Shown here: positions 1-5,465 of the stretch, piece after piece | Layout: each line of letters starts with the position of its first letter | Position numbering within the stretch: position 1 is the stretch's first letter | Assembly: GCA_012839145.1 (NCBI GenBank) | Contig: DUNY01000343.1 | Span: forward strand, 1 to 5,465 | Reading direction: 5' to 3' | Length of the DNA: 5,465 nt | Origin: Thermoanaerobacterales bacterium | GTDB taxonomy: Bacteria; Bacillota; Thermosediminibacteria; Thermosediminibacterales; Tepidanaerobacteraceae | Position numbers and translations under genes: made by a program | Notes under the pieces: model-generated | What the model saw: the letters and a program-made list of their open reading frames with translations, nothing else | Databases searched by the model: none | What the model was told of the DNA's origin: nothing

Positions 1-21
1 AATCAAAGGAGGTAATTATTG

Positions 22-1068
22 ATGCGTGCTGCAGTATTTTTCGAGCCAGGAAAAGTTGAGCTTGATACATTTCAAGAACCTATTTTGGAAGACGGAGATA
101 TTAAGATAAAGGTGGAATTGTGCGGGGTTTGCGGCTCTGACATAAAGACCTATGTGAGAGGTACTCCTTACACCATTCCCCCTGCAGTACTTGGTCATGA
201 AGTGGTGGGGACGGTAGTCGAAACCCGCTCACCTAAATGGCAGGAAGGTGACAGGGTGGCAGTAGCCCATTATATTCCCTGTGGTGTTTGTCCCCGCTGT
301 CTTGATGGAAAAGGAACCCTATGTCCGGAGCTTTTTGACCGGCGTATAGATCCCGGAGGATTTGCCGAAAGGATGCGCATCCCCAGAGATTTGGCGGAAC
401 GTGCCACTTTTAGAATCAGCGATGATGCAAGCTTTAAACAAGCGGTTTTGGCAGAACCTTTAGCCTGTTGTATACATGCTGTAAAGCAGCTTTCAATATC
501 ACCGAAAAGCAATGTGCTTATAATAGGTGACGGTCCAATGGGACTGCTGCATACCCAAGCAGCAAAAGCTTTCGGTGCCGGGAAGGTATTGTTATCAGGG
601 ATGACTCCACATAGGCTTCAAAGGGCTAAACAGCTTGCAGATTATGTAATAGATGCCAATACTGAGGATGTAGTATCAAAGGTAAAAGAGATTACCGGTG
701 ACGGGCCAAATCACATTATAGTGGCAGTGCCCTCCTTAGAGGCAGCTCAGCAGGCCCTTGATATGGTTTGCCCCGGTGGTGAGGTTCTGCTCTTCGGAGG
801 TTTTCCCAAAAACCAAAGCCTGTCATTAGATCCCAATAAGATTCACTATGATGAAGTAAAGCTCCTAGGTACTGTGGGATCCTTGCCTGAAGAATTTCAT
901 CTGGCATTGACGCTGCTGGAATCAGGTAAAGTAGATGCGAACCTTTTTATAACTCACAGGTACAGCTTGGATAAAGTTGCCTATGCACTAGAGCGGGGAA
1001 CCAAACAAGAAGGTATAAAAGCCATAGTTGATTTATCGGCTCCGGAAGGTACCGCAGAAGAATTATAG
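22..1068 (+). CDS. Zinc-dependent medium-chain alcohol/polyol dehydrogenase (sorbitol/threonine dehydrogenase-like)
   Basis: This is a cytosolic oxidoreductase of the medium-chain dehydrogenase family, expected to oxidise a secondary alcohol of a polyol, sugar or sugar acid with NAD(P). In the 348-residue product the catalytic zinc site is visible as C37 (CGVCGSD), H59-E60 (GHE) and E145 (AEPLA). All four structural-zinc cysteines are present (C87, C90, C93, C101). The Rossmann nucleotide-binding motif is GDGPMG at 169-174. The length is normal for the family. ATG at 22 is chosen over the adjoining TTG at 19 because AAAGGAGGT at 5-13 lies 9 bases before it. Only 13 bases separate it from the aldolase gene, so the two are probably co-transcribed and act in one catabolic route. 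The position after the second beta strand, usually Asp in NAD-preferring relatives, is Gly193, so NADP use is possible. The family is certain, but the substrate is not; a label such as L-iditol or galactitol-phosphate dehydrogenase would be a guess. Confidence 0.95.
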   Translation: MRAAVFFEPGKVELDTFQEPILEDGDIKIKVELCGVCGSDIKTYVRGTPYTIPPAVLGHEVVGTVVETRSPKWQEGDRVAVAHYIPCGVCPRCLDGKGTLCPELFDRRIDPGGFAERMRIPRDLAERATFRISDDASFKQAVLAEPLACCIHAVKQLSISPKSNVLIIGDGPMGLLHTQAAKAFGAGKVLLSGMTPHRLQRAKQLADYVIDANTEDVVSKVKEITGDGPNHIIVAVPSLEAAQQALDMVCPGGEVLLFGGFPKNQSLSLDPNKIHYDEVKLLGTVGSLPEEFHLALTLLESGKVDANLFITHRYSLDKVAYALERGTKQEGIKAIVDLSAPEGTAEEL

Positions 1069-1081
1069 GGGGCAATGACAA

Positions 1082-1924
1082 ATGTTACAGCCAATGACGG
1101 AAATGCTCAAAAAAGCTCGTATAGGTAAATATGCTGTTCCACAACCGGATTTTGTAAATATAGAAATGGCCGCTATGTATTTGGAAGCGGCCAGTCAATC
1201 TGGTTCACCCATTATTCTCGGATACGGAGAGGAATATCTGGATACTTCCGAGGGAGTGGATTTAAAACATCTGGTAAGACTCATTGAAGTTTTAGCAAAA
1301 GAATATTCAATTCCGGTAGCCCTACACCTTGATCACGGCAGCTCTTTTGAAGCATGTGCAGAAGCTATTGCCGCCGGGTTTACTTCGGTCATGTTTGATG
1401 GATCATCTCTACCTTTTGAACTCAATCTGGCAATCACCAGGAGAGTCATAGAAATGGCTCGGCCGGCAGGCGTGAGTGTAGAAGCGGAACTGGGATATGT
1501 AGGTACTGCTAAGGATACTGACGATGATTCCCGTTTAACTGATCCTGAAAAGGCCCGCATTTTTGTAAAAGAAACCGGGGTGGATGCACTGGCAGTTTCA
1601 ATCGGGACAGTTCACGGTGAATACAAAGGTAAGCCTAATATCCGTCTGGATTTATTATCAGAAATAAGTGCAAAGGTAGATGTTCCCTTAGTGCTTCACG
1701 GCGCTTCAGGTACCGGCCGTGAAACACTTTATGAATGCGTAAGTCGCGGTATTTGTAAAGTGAACATATATACTGACCTGGTAAAGGTAATGATCGGTTC
1801 ATTAAAAGAAGATATGCAGCAGCAAAACCCCAACATAGTTTCAGTTATAGACAATATGCACAATGCAGTTGTACAAGAGTTAAAAGCATATATAAAAACA
1901 TTGAGAGCGGACAAGCAGGGGTAA
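1082..1924 (+). CDS. Class II (zinc) ketose-phosphate aldolase family protein
   Basis: This is a cytosolic TIM-barrel aldolase of the class II fructose/tagatose-bisphosphate aldolase family, which cleaves a phosphorylated ketose to dihydroxyacetone phosphate and an aldehyde. In the 280 residues one sees HLDHG with D84 and the zinc ligand H85, FDGS at 105-108, VEAELG at 133-138, the zinc ligands H178 (GTVHG) and H206 (LHGASG), and the phosphate-binding segment KVNIYTD at 226-232. The length fits the GatY/KbaY/YdjI branch. The start ATG at 1082 follows a modest AGGGGG (1067-1072) with a 9-base gap; M5 is an alternative. It lies 13 bases after the dehydrogenase gene and is the last gene before a terminator. 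Two oddities stand out: the usual GGxED mobile loop reads GTAKD (141-145), putting Lys where the catalytic Glu is expected, and residue 230 is Tyr instead of Asp, Asn or Ala. The substrate may therefore not be fructose or tagatose bisphosphate. As I recall, E. coli YdjI, also encoded near dehydrogenases, similarly lacks the GGxED loop. The family call is firm, the substrate open. Confidence 0.93.
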   Translation: MLQPMTEMLKKARIGKYAVPQPDFVNIEMAAMYLEAASQSGSPIILGYGEEYLDTSEGVDLKHLVRLIEVLAKEYSIPVALHLDHGSSFEACAEAIAAGFTSVMFDGSSLPFELNLAITRRVIEMARPAGVSVEAELGYVGTAKDTDDDSRLTDPEKARIFVKETGVDALAVSIGTVHGEYKGKPNIRLDLLSEISAKVDVPLVLHGASGTGRETLYECVSRGICKVNIYTDLVKVMIGSLKEDMQQQNPNIVSVIDNMHNAVVQELKAYIKTLRADKQG

Positions 1925-1987
1925 TTCACCAAGATTCAAAACAGCAACCAAATAATCATATGTACCAGGAACCGATTTTATATAGAA

Positions 1988-2030
1988 GCGGGTTTTGGAT
2001 ACAACCTCCAAAGCCCGCCTCTTTTATTTC
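1988..2030 (+). terminator. Rho-independent terminator of the dehydrogenase-aldolase operon
   Basis: A 12-bp stem pairs 1988-1999 (GCGGGTTTTGGA) with 2007-2018 (TCCAAAGCCCGC), with a single G-U wobble and a 7-base loop. It is followed by a T-rich run (2020-2029) interrupted by one C and one A. It lies 63 bases after the aldolase stop codon. The T-run is on the plus-strand side only, so it should stop transcription arriving from the aldolase gene. Confidence 0.9.
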
Positions 2031-2037
2031 CCATCAA

Positions 2038-2080
2038 ATAACTTAATTCTCAGGTGCCTGGCACCTGAGAATTAAGTTAT
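2038..2080. repeat. 43-base near-perfect palindrome (REP/MITE-like element)
   Basis: Two 21-base arms, 2038-2058 and 2060-2080, are exact reverse complements separated by the single base T2059. The core reads CAGGTGCCTGGCACCTG and the outer parts are AT-rich. There is no T-run on either side, so it is not a standard intrinsic terminator, and a separate complete terminator lies just upstream. From memory, GGTGCCTGGCACC-like palindromes recur between genes in various Firmicutes, which suggests a dispersed repeat. Only one copy is present here, so mobility cannot be shown. As RNA it would form a very stable hairpin. It could also be an extended protein-binding site. Confidence 0.8.
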
Positions 2081-2113
2081 GGAACATTGGATCATTTCCA
2101 CTTTAATTATAAC

Positions 2114-2254
2114 ATAACCCATGGGGCAGTTATCGCCCGAGATTACGGCTTATCGGCAGTTGTCGGGGTGTGGAAGATGCTACAAAACTAGAGAATACGG
2201 GTAAATGGAACTGAAGGCTATGTAGAAATCCTATTGCATAATTCTAAGCAATAA
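2114..2254 (+). pseudogene. Frameshifted remnant of the C-terminal phosphohistidine domain of a PEP synthase/rifampicin phosphotransferase-like enzyme
   Basis: Three adjoining pieces translate to the end of a PEP-utilising-enzyme mobile domain. Bases 2114-2170 give ITHGAVIARDYGLSAVVGV, with the phosphohistidine codon at 2120-2122. Bases 2170-2202 give VEDATKLENTG in another frame. Bases 2201-2251 give VNGTEGYVEILLHNSKQ back in the first frame, ending with TAA at 2252-2254. Family members read through this as one stretch of the type HGAVIAREYG..AVVGVE(D/N)ATKL...V.VNGTEGYVEIL. The first break looks like an extra TG in GGGTGTGGAA. The second looks like a small deletion of about four codons. All upstream domains are gone, so the gene cannot be functional. 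That the domain is C-terminal points to the rifampicin phosphotransferase/Bacillus Pps-like arrangement more than to E. coli PpsA, where this domain is internal; that point is inference. Confidence 0.82.
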
Positions 2255-2278
2255 GGAGGAAATTATTGTTGAGGTGAT
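2253..2278 (+). promoter_or_regulatory. Double Shine-Dalgarno region before the deacetylase gene
   Basis: Two ribosome-binding matches lie in tandem. AAGGAGGA (2253-2260) is 13 bases before GTG 2274, which is long. GAGGTGAT (2271-2278) matches the 16S rRNA tail over eight bases and sits well for TTG 2283, which is in the same frame. The first site is also well spaced for TTG 2266, which would give only a three-codon peptide whose TGA overlaps GTG 2274. The true start of the deacetylase is therefore GTG 2274 or TTG 2283, and spacing favours TTG 2283. Confidence 0.6.
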
Positions 2279-3158
2279 ATTATTGAAAAGGAGATACGGC
2301 CTTTTAACATTAATGATTTTAGCGGCTTTTTTGGCATTCTTAACTGTAAAGGAAGACATTTTTCGCAAGCCTCAACAAGAATCAAGGATAAACATTCCTC
2401 AGAACCTATCTGAAGACATGGATTTGGCCGGTGGACCTGAAAGAGAGGTCAGAGGTTTTCCAAAAAGAGAGATAGTTGATTTAATAACTATGTATCCGGA
2501 TCTTTTTATAGCAAGTGGTGACAGTAGAGAGAAAAAAGTTGCTTTAACTTTTGATGATGGTCCCGATGATGTTTTCACACCTCAGATTCTTGATGTTCTA
2601 AAGGACAAAGATGTGAAAGCTACATTTTTTATCATAGGCAAAAGGGCTAAAGGTTATTCTAAAGTGATGCAGAGGATAGTAGACGAATGCCACTTGGTAG
2701 GCAATCATACATGGAGTCATCCAGACATAATGAAAATTTCTCTGGAAGATGCAAAACAAGAAGTATTAAAAACAGAAGAACTTCTAAAACCATATTATAA
2801 AGATTCACCTGATAGAATTAAAATGTTTAGATCTCCTTATGGTTCAATTGACCCGAAAAGGGTAGAGTATTTTGGTGATATAGGCTATAAGATAATATCT
2901 TGGAATGTAGATTCCTTAGATTGGAAAGGCCTTTCGGCAGAAGAAGTGAAAACCAATGTTTTAGAAAATGTAACAAAAGGCTCCATAATTTTGCAGCACT
3001 CTGCAGGCGGTGAGGGGGAGGATTTAAGCGGTTCAGTAAAGGCGCTGCCGGAAATAATAGATGCTTTGAAAGCTGAAGGGTTTGAATTTGTAACAATTGA
3101 TGAAATAATGAAGGATGAGCAGGAAGAAGATAAACAAGAAAAAAATACACAAAAATAA
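2274..3158 (+). CDS. Membrane-anchored polysaccharide deacetylase (NodB/CE4 family)
   Basis: This is a metal-dependent carbohydrate esterase that removes N- or O-acetyl groups from glycans, probably cell-wall peptidoglycan or another surface polymer, outside the membrane. Counting from GTG 2274, residues 8-25 form one hydrophobic segment after a KRR cluster. No clear signal-peptidase site follows, so it reads as a signal anchor. A polar linker leads to the NodB domain (about 85-280) with all motifs in place: TFDDGP 92-97 (catalytic base D94, metal D95), NHTWSHP 144-150 (metal H145 and H149), RSPYG 186-190, a D213/W217 segment and ILQH 239-242 (catalytic His242). The last 15 residues are a charged, Glu/Lys-rich tail. 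The start may instead be TTG 2283, three codons later. Sampled GC is lower than in neighbouring genes. It directly follows the phosphohistidine-domain remnant and stands alone before a terminator. Its exact substrate (MurNAc, GlcNAc or other) cannot be read from the sequence. Confidence 0.94.
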   Translation: MILLKRRYGLLTLMILAAFLAFLTVKEDIFRKPQQESRINIPQNLSEDMDLAGGPEREVRGFPKREIVDLITMYPDLFIASGDSREKKVALTFDDGPDDVFTPQILDVLKDKDVKATFFIIGKRAKGYSKVMQRIVDECHLVGNHTWSHPDIMKISLEDAKQEVLKTEELLKPYYKDSPDRIKMFRSPYGSIDPKRVEYFGDIGYKIISWNVDSLDWKGLSAEEVKTNVLENVTKGSIILQHSAGGEGEDLSGSVKALPEIIDALKAEGFEFVTIDEIMKDEQEEDKQEKNTQK

Positions 3159-3170
3159 GCGATATATGCT

Positions 3171-3206
3171 AATCTGCTCCCCTTTTGCTAAGGGGAGCAG
3201 ATTTTT
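3171..3206 (+). terminator. Rho-independent terminator between convergent deacetylase and tex genes
   Basis: A 14-bp perfect stem pairs 3171-3184 with 3190-3203 around a 5-base loop (TTGCT), with the arm AATCTGCTCCCC rich in G/C near the loop. Five T residues (3202-3206) complete it on the plus strand, 12 bases after the deacetylase stop. On the minus strand the hairpin lies 8 bases after the tex stop but is followed by AGCATATATC rather than a T-run, so it is at most a weak terminator for tex. Confidence 0.9.
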
Positions 3207-3211
3207 AAGAT

Positions 3212-5329
3212 TTATAATCCTTTCATAGTAAGGCTTATCCTATTTCGTTCGGTATCTACCGAGAGCACCTTTACCTTTACGGTATCACCAACGCTTACCA
3301 CATCAAAAGGTGAACGGACGAAACTTTCGGAGAGCTCCGAAATGTGGCAAAGACCGTCCTGATGAACGCCTATGTCGATAAATGCCCCAAAGTCGGTTAT
3401 ATTGCGGACTGTACCCATTAAAACCATACCTGGTTTTAAATCGGAAATTTCCAGCACATCTGTGCGGAAAATGGGGGCCGGCAGTTCTTCACGAGGGTCC
3501 CGACCGGGTTTTTTCAGTTCTGTCAGAATGTCCCTTAAGGTAGGGATGCCTATATCAAGAGTGGCGGCCATTTCCTTGATCTCATTTTCGGTAAAGTTTT
3601 TTGCTTTAAGCTCTTCCAGAGTATAAAGTTTCATTATTTGTTCAGCAATATTATAGCTCTCCGGGTGGACAGCGGTGTTGTCCAGGATGCTGTCACTTTC
3701 CGGAATCCGTAGGAAACCAGCACATTGTTCGAAAGTCTTAGGGCCTAATTTTGGAACTTTCAAAAATTCCTTTCTTGATTTGAACAATCCGTTTTCCTCA
3801 CGGTATTGTACAACATTTTCAGCGACACTGGCAGTAATACCGCTGACGTATCCAAGAAGTGAGGGGGAGGCGGTATTTACATCTACACCTACACTGTTGA
3901 CACAATCTTCCACTACTCCGGCCAGCTTTTCCGAAAGTTTCTTTTGGTTTACATCATGTTGGTACTGGCCTACACCTAAGGCCTTAGGGTCGATTTTTAC
4001 CAACTCCGCCAATGGGTCTTGAAGTCTGCGACCGATGGAGACGGCACCTCGGAAGGATACATCCAAGTCCGGGAATTCTTGGGTGCCCAGCTTGGATGCC
4101 GAGTAAACCGATGCTCCTGCTTCGCTTACTACTACGTAAGATATGGGTCTTTCGACTTCCTTTAAAATTTCTGCCAGGAATTTTTCACTTTCTCGGGAGG
4201 CAGTGCCGTTGCCCAGGGATATAACATTAACGCTATATTTTTCTATAAGTGCAAAAATTATTTTTTTAGACTCTTCAAATCTGTTCTGTGGTGGAGTAGG
4301 GTAACAGACGATATGGTCAAGAAGCTTACCTGAACTATCTATGACTACTACTTTACAGCCGGTCCGGTAAGCCGGATCAAAGCCCATGATTACCATGTCT
4401 TTTACCGGTGGCTGTAACAGAAGATGTTTTAAATTTTTAGAGAAAGTAGAGAGAGCCTGCTCTTCTGCTTCTTCCGTGAGCATATTCCGGATTTCCCTTT
4501 CGATAGACGGCCAAATCAAGCGTTTGTAGGCATCATCTACTGTTTTTTCCATCAGGTCGGCGGTGTGGGATATATCTTTTATGTACTTGGCTTTGATAAT
4601 ATCTAAAATATCCTCTACAGGAACTTCGATTTTTACCTGCAGATATTTTTCCCGCTCACCTCGATTTATAGCAAGAATTCTATGTGAGACAATCTTTGCC
4701 ACCGGTTCTTTAAAATCATAGTACATAGAATAAGTTGACGTTTCTTCAATGAGGCCGGTGGTTTGAACAATGCCTCTCTTATAAGCCATATCCCGGATAA
4801 CCTTTCGTATTTGGGCATCATCAGAGATAATCTCGGCAATGATGTCAAGGGCACCGGCCAAGGCATCTCCAGGGCTTTCGACGCCTTTTTCCGGATTCAC
4901 AAAGGCTGATGCATATTTCTCATCAATGAAGACATCCTGTGCCAAAATATTTTCAGCCAGAGGCTCAAGACCTTTCTCTCTGGCCACAGTAGCTCTGGTC
5001 CTTCGCTTTGGCCTGAAGGGACGGTAAATATCTTCTACTTCCTGAAGCGTTGACGCTTTATCCAAGTTTTGCCGAATCTCCGGTGTGAGCTTCTCCATTT
5101 CTTCCAGGAGTTTTATTACTTCCGCCTTTCTGTCCTCTAGGTTTCTAAGGTATGCCAGCCTTTCAGAAAGAGCACGGAGCTGTTCATCTGAAAGCCCCCC
5201 AGTAACTTCCTTCCGATAGCGGGCTATAAAGGGAACGGTATTGCCTTCGTCAAATAATGCGATGGTTGATGTTACCTGTTTTTCACCGATATTTAATTCG
5301 TGAGCCAATTTTTTTATGATTTTCTCCAT
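3212..5329 (-). CDS. tex: Tex-family transcription accessory protein (RNA-binding, YqgF-HhH-S1)
   Basis: Tex is a cytosolic nucleic-acid-binding protein linked to transcription and to toxin or stress phenotypes in several bacteria; the precise biochemical role is unsettled. The 705 residues show the full family layout. The helical N-terminal Tex domain has FIARYRKEVTGG (34-45) and the RPKRRTRATVAREKGLEPLA block (106-125). A YqgF/RNase H-like domain starts at GFDPAYRTGCK (316-326, with D318) and carries NGTASRES (374-381) and SEAGASVYSAS (402-412). The conserved FRGAVSIGRRLQDPLAELVK block (426-445) and GVGQYQHDV (452-460) follow. Helix-hairpin-helix motifs cover about 484-542, including PKLGPK (526-531), and an S1 domain fills 634-703. 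The protein ends with the S1 domain, without the C-terminal extension of the longer proteobacterial forms; Bacillus YdcI is of similar size. ATG 5329 follows AGGAGG with a 5-base gap. The gene appears monocistronic and converges on the deacetylase gene. Confidence 0.97.
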   Translation of the reverse strand: MEKIIKKLAHELNIGEKQVTSTIALFDEGNTVPFIARYRKEVTGGLSDEQLRALSERLAYLRNLEDRKAEVIKLLEEMEKLTPEIRQNLDKASTLQEVEDIYRPFRPKRRTRATVAREKGLEPLAENILAQDVFIDEKYASAFVNPEKGVESPGDALAGALDIIAEIISDDAQIRKVIRDMAYKRGIVQTTGLIEETSTYSMYYDFKEPVAKIVSHRILAINRGEREKYLQVKIEVPVEDILDIIKAKYIKDISHTADLMEKTVDDAYKRLIWPSIEREIRNMLTEEAEEQALSTFSKNLKHLLLQPPVKDMVIMGFDPAYRTGCKVVVIDSSGKLLDHIVCYPTPPQNRFEESKKIIFALIEKYSVNVISLGNGTASRESEKFLAEILKEVERPISYVVVSEAGASVYSASKLGTQEFPDLDVSFRGAVSIGRRLQDPLAELVKIDPKALGVGQYQHDVNQKKLSEKLAGVVEDCVNSVGVDVNTASPSLLGYVSGITASVAENVVQYREENGLFKSRKEFLKVPKLGPKTFEQCAGFLRIPESDSILDNTAVHPESYNIAEQIMKLYTLEELKAKNFTENEIKEMAATLDIGIPTLRDILTELKKPGRDPREELPAPIFRTDVLEISDLKPGMVLMGTVRNITDFGAFIDIGVHQDGLCHISELSESFVRSPFDVVSVGDTVKVKVLSVDTERNRISLTMKGL

Positions 5330-5334
5330 ATTTT

Positions 5335-5340
5335 CCTCCT
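5335..5340 (-). promoter_or_regulatory. Shine-Dalgarno site of tex
   Basis: A perfect AGGAGG on the minus strand lies 5 bases before the ATG at 5329. It fixes the start of tex, since no other in-frame start nearby has such a site. Confidence 0.85.
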
Positions 5341-5356
5341 GAATAATCTTTTCAAC

Positions 5357-5362
5357 ATTATA
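5357..5362 (-). promoter_or_regulatory. Possible -10 box of a tex promoter
   Basis: A consensus TATAAT occurs on the minus strand and would give a leader of about 20 bases before ATG 5329. No good -35 element lies at 16-18 bases; the nearest TTGCAA (5389-5394) is 26 bases away, which is too far. The whole 5341-5465 stretch is AT-rich, so a chance match is quite possible. No other feature is seen there, and no gene end is recognisable up to the window edge. Confidence 0.3.
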
Positions 5363-5465
5363 TTTAACATCTTTACAATATTTTATATTTGCAACGACTT
5401 TTCCTGCTAGAAACTCAGAATTTATTTCATGTTTGTTTTAATAAACTTTCAGGATAATGATTTTA

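Larger units (their letters stand above)
1925..2273. other. Gene-free stretch between aldolase and deacetylase genes
   Basis: This interval of about 350 bases contains no intact gene. In order it holds about 60 bases with nothing recognisable, the operon terminator (1988-2030), a 43-base palindrome (2038-2080), a short AT-rich stretch, the remnant of a phosphohistidine-domain gene (about 2114-2254) and the ribosome binding region of the deacetylase gene. A weak promoter-like pair, TTGGAT (2087-2092) and TATAAC (2108-2113), has a 15-base spacer, and a CATAAT lies at 2237-2242 without a matching -35. Neither is convincing. No tRNA, riboswitch or CRISPR pattern is visible. Confidence 0.7.

Noticed and set aside
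2038..2080. Palindrome as an intrinsic terminator
   Set aside because: No T-run follows on either strand, and a complete terminator already lies at 1988-2030.
2121..2204. Small plus-strand frame of 27 codons starting ATG at 2121
   Set aside because: It has no Shine-Dalgarno site and overlaps the phosphohistidine remnant in a different frame. The conserved domain sequence is in the other frames, so this is a by-product of the decayed gene.
2827..3150. 107-codon minus-strand frame opposite the deacetylase gene
   Set aside because: It lies wholly antisense to the conserved NodB motifs, has a low-complexity Leu/His/Pro-rich translation, and shows no recognisable domain or start signal.
3372..4224. 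Several plus-strand frames opposite tex (3372-3626, 3675-4022, 4012-4224)
   Set aside because: These are antisense shadows of a continuous, well-conserved Tex coding sequence, with Ser/Arg-rich translations typical of such shadows and no ribosome binding sites.
5389..5394. TTGCAA as the -35 box of tex
   Set aside because: It is 26 bases from the TATAAT at 5357-5362, far outside the usual 16-18 base spacing, and no other good -10 box is at the right distance from it.
1..5465. Defence, toxin-antitoxin, CRISPR or other novel multi-gene system
   Set aside because: The four intact genes belong to familiar metabolic, cell-wall and transcription-related families. There are no spaced repeats, no transposase gene, and no group of unknown genes that would suggest such a system.

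Overview
The window suggests a low-to-moderate-GC Gram-positive bacterium, most likely of the Clostridia. The reasons are strong AGGAGG-type ribosome binding sites, hairpin-plus-T-run terminators, TTG/GTG start possibilities, a short (705-residue) Tex protein like those of Firmicutes, and a membrane-anchored NodB-type deacetylase with a Firmicutes-style N-terminal extension. I cannot name the species from this sequence.

Layout. Bases 1-1924 hold two plus-strand genes 13 bases apart: a zinc-dependent medium-chain dehydrogenase (22-1068) and a class II ketose-phosphate aldolase family protein (1082-1924). They look like the end of a sugar or sugar-acid catabolic operon whose upstream part lies outside the window, and a clear intrinsic terminator (1988-2030) closes it. 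Together they would oxidise a polyol or sugar derivative and split the resulting phosphorylated ketose. The substrate cannot be fixed, and the aldolase differs from the textbook fructose- and tagatose-bisphosphate enzymes at its mobile catalytic loop.

Bases 1925-2273 carry no intact gene but are not empty. After the terminator comes a 43-base near-perfect palindrome (2038-2080). Then comes a decayed, frameshifted remnant of the C-terminal phosphohistidine domain of a PEP-synthase/rifampicin-phosphotransferase-like enzyme (about 2114-2254). The remnant's stop codon runs directly into the ribosome binding region of the next gene.

Bases 2274-3158 encode the polysaccharide deacetylase, predicted to sit on the outer face of the membrane and act on cell-wall or other N-acetylated glycans. 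Its sampled base composition is more AT-rich than its neighbours. It converges on tex (3212-5329, minus strand), a nucleic-acid-binding transcription accessory protein, with a 14-bp-stem terminator hairpin between them. The final 136 bases are the upstream region of tex, with its Shine-Dalgarno site and a possible -10 box.

I do not see an undescribed multi-gene system here. The items most worth a second look are the gene remnant next to the palindrome and the unusual active-site loop of the aldolase.
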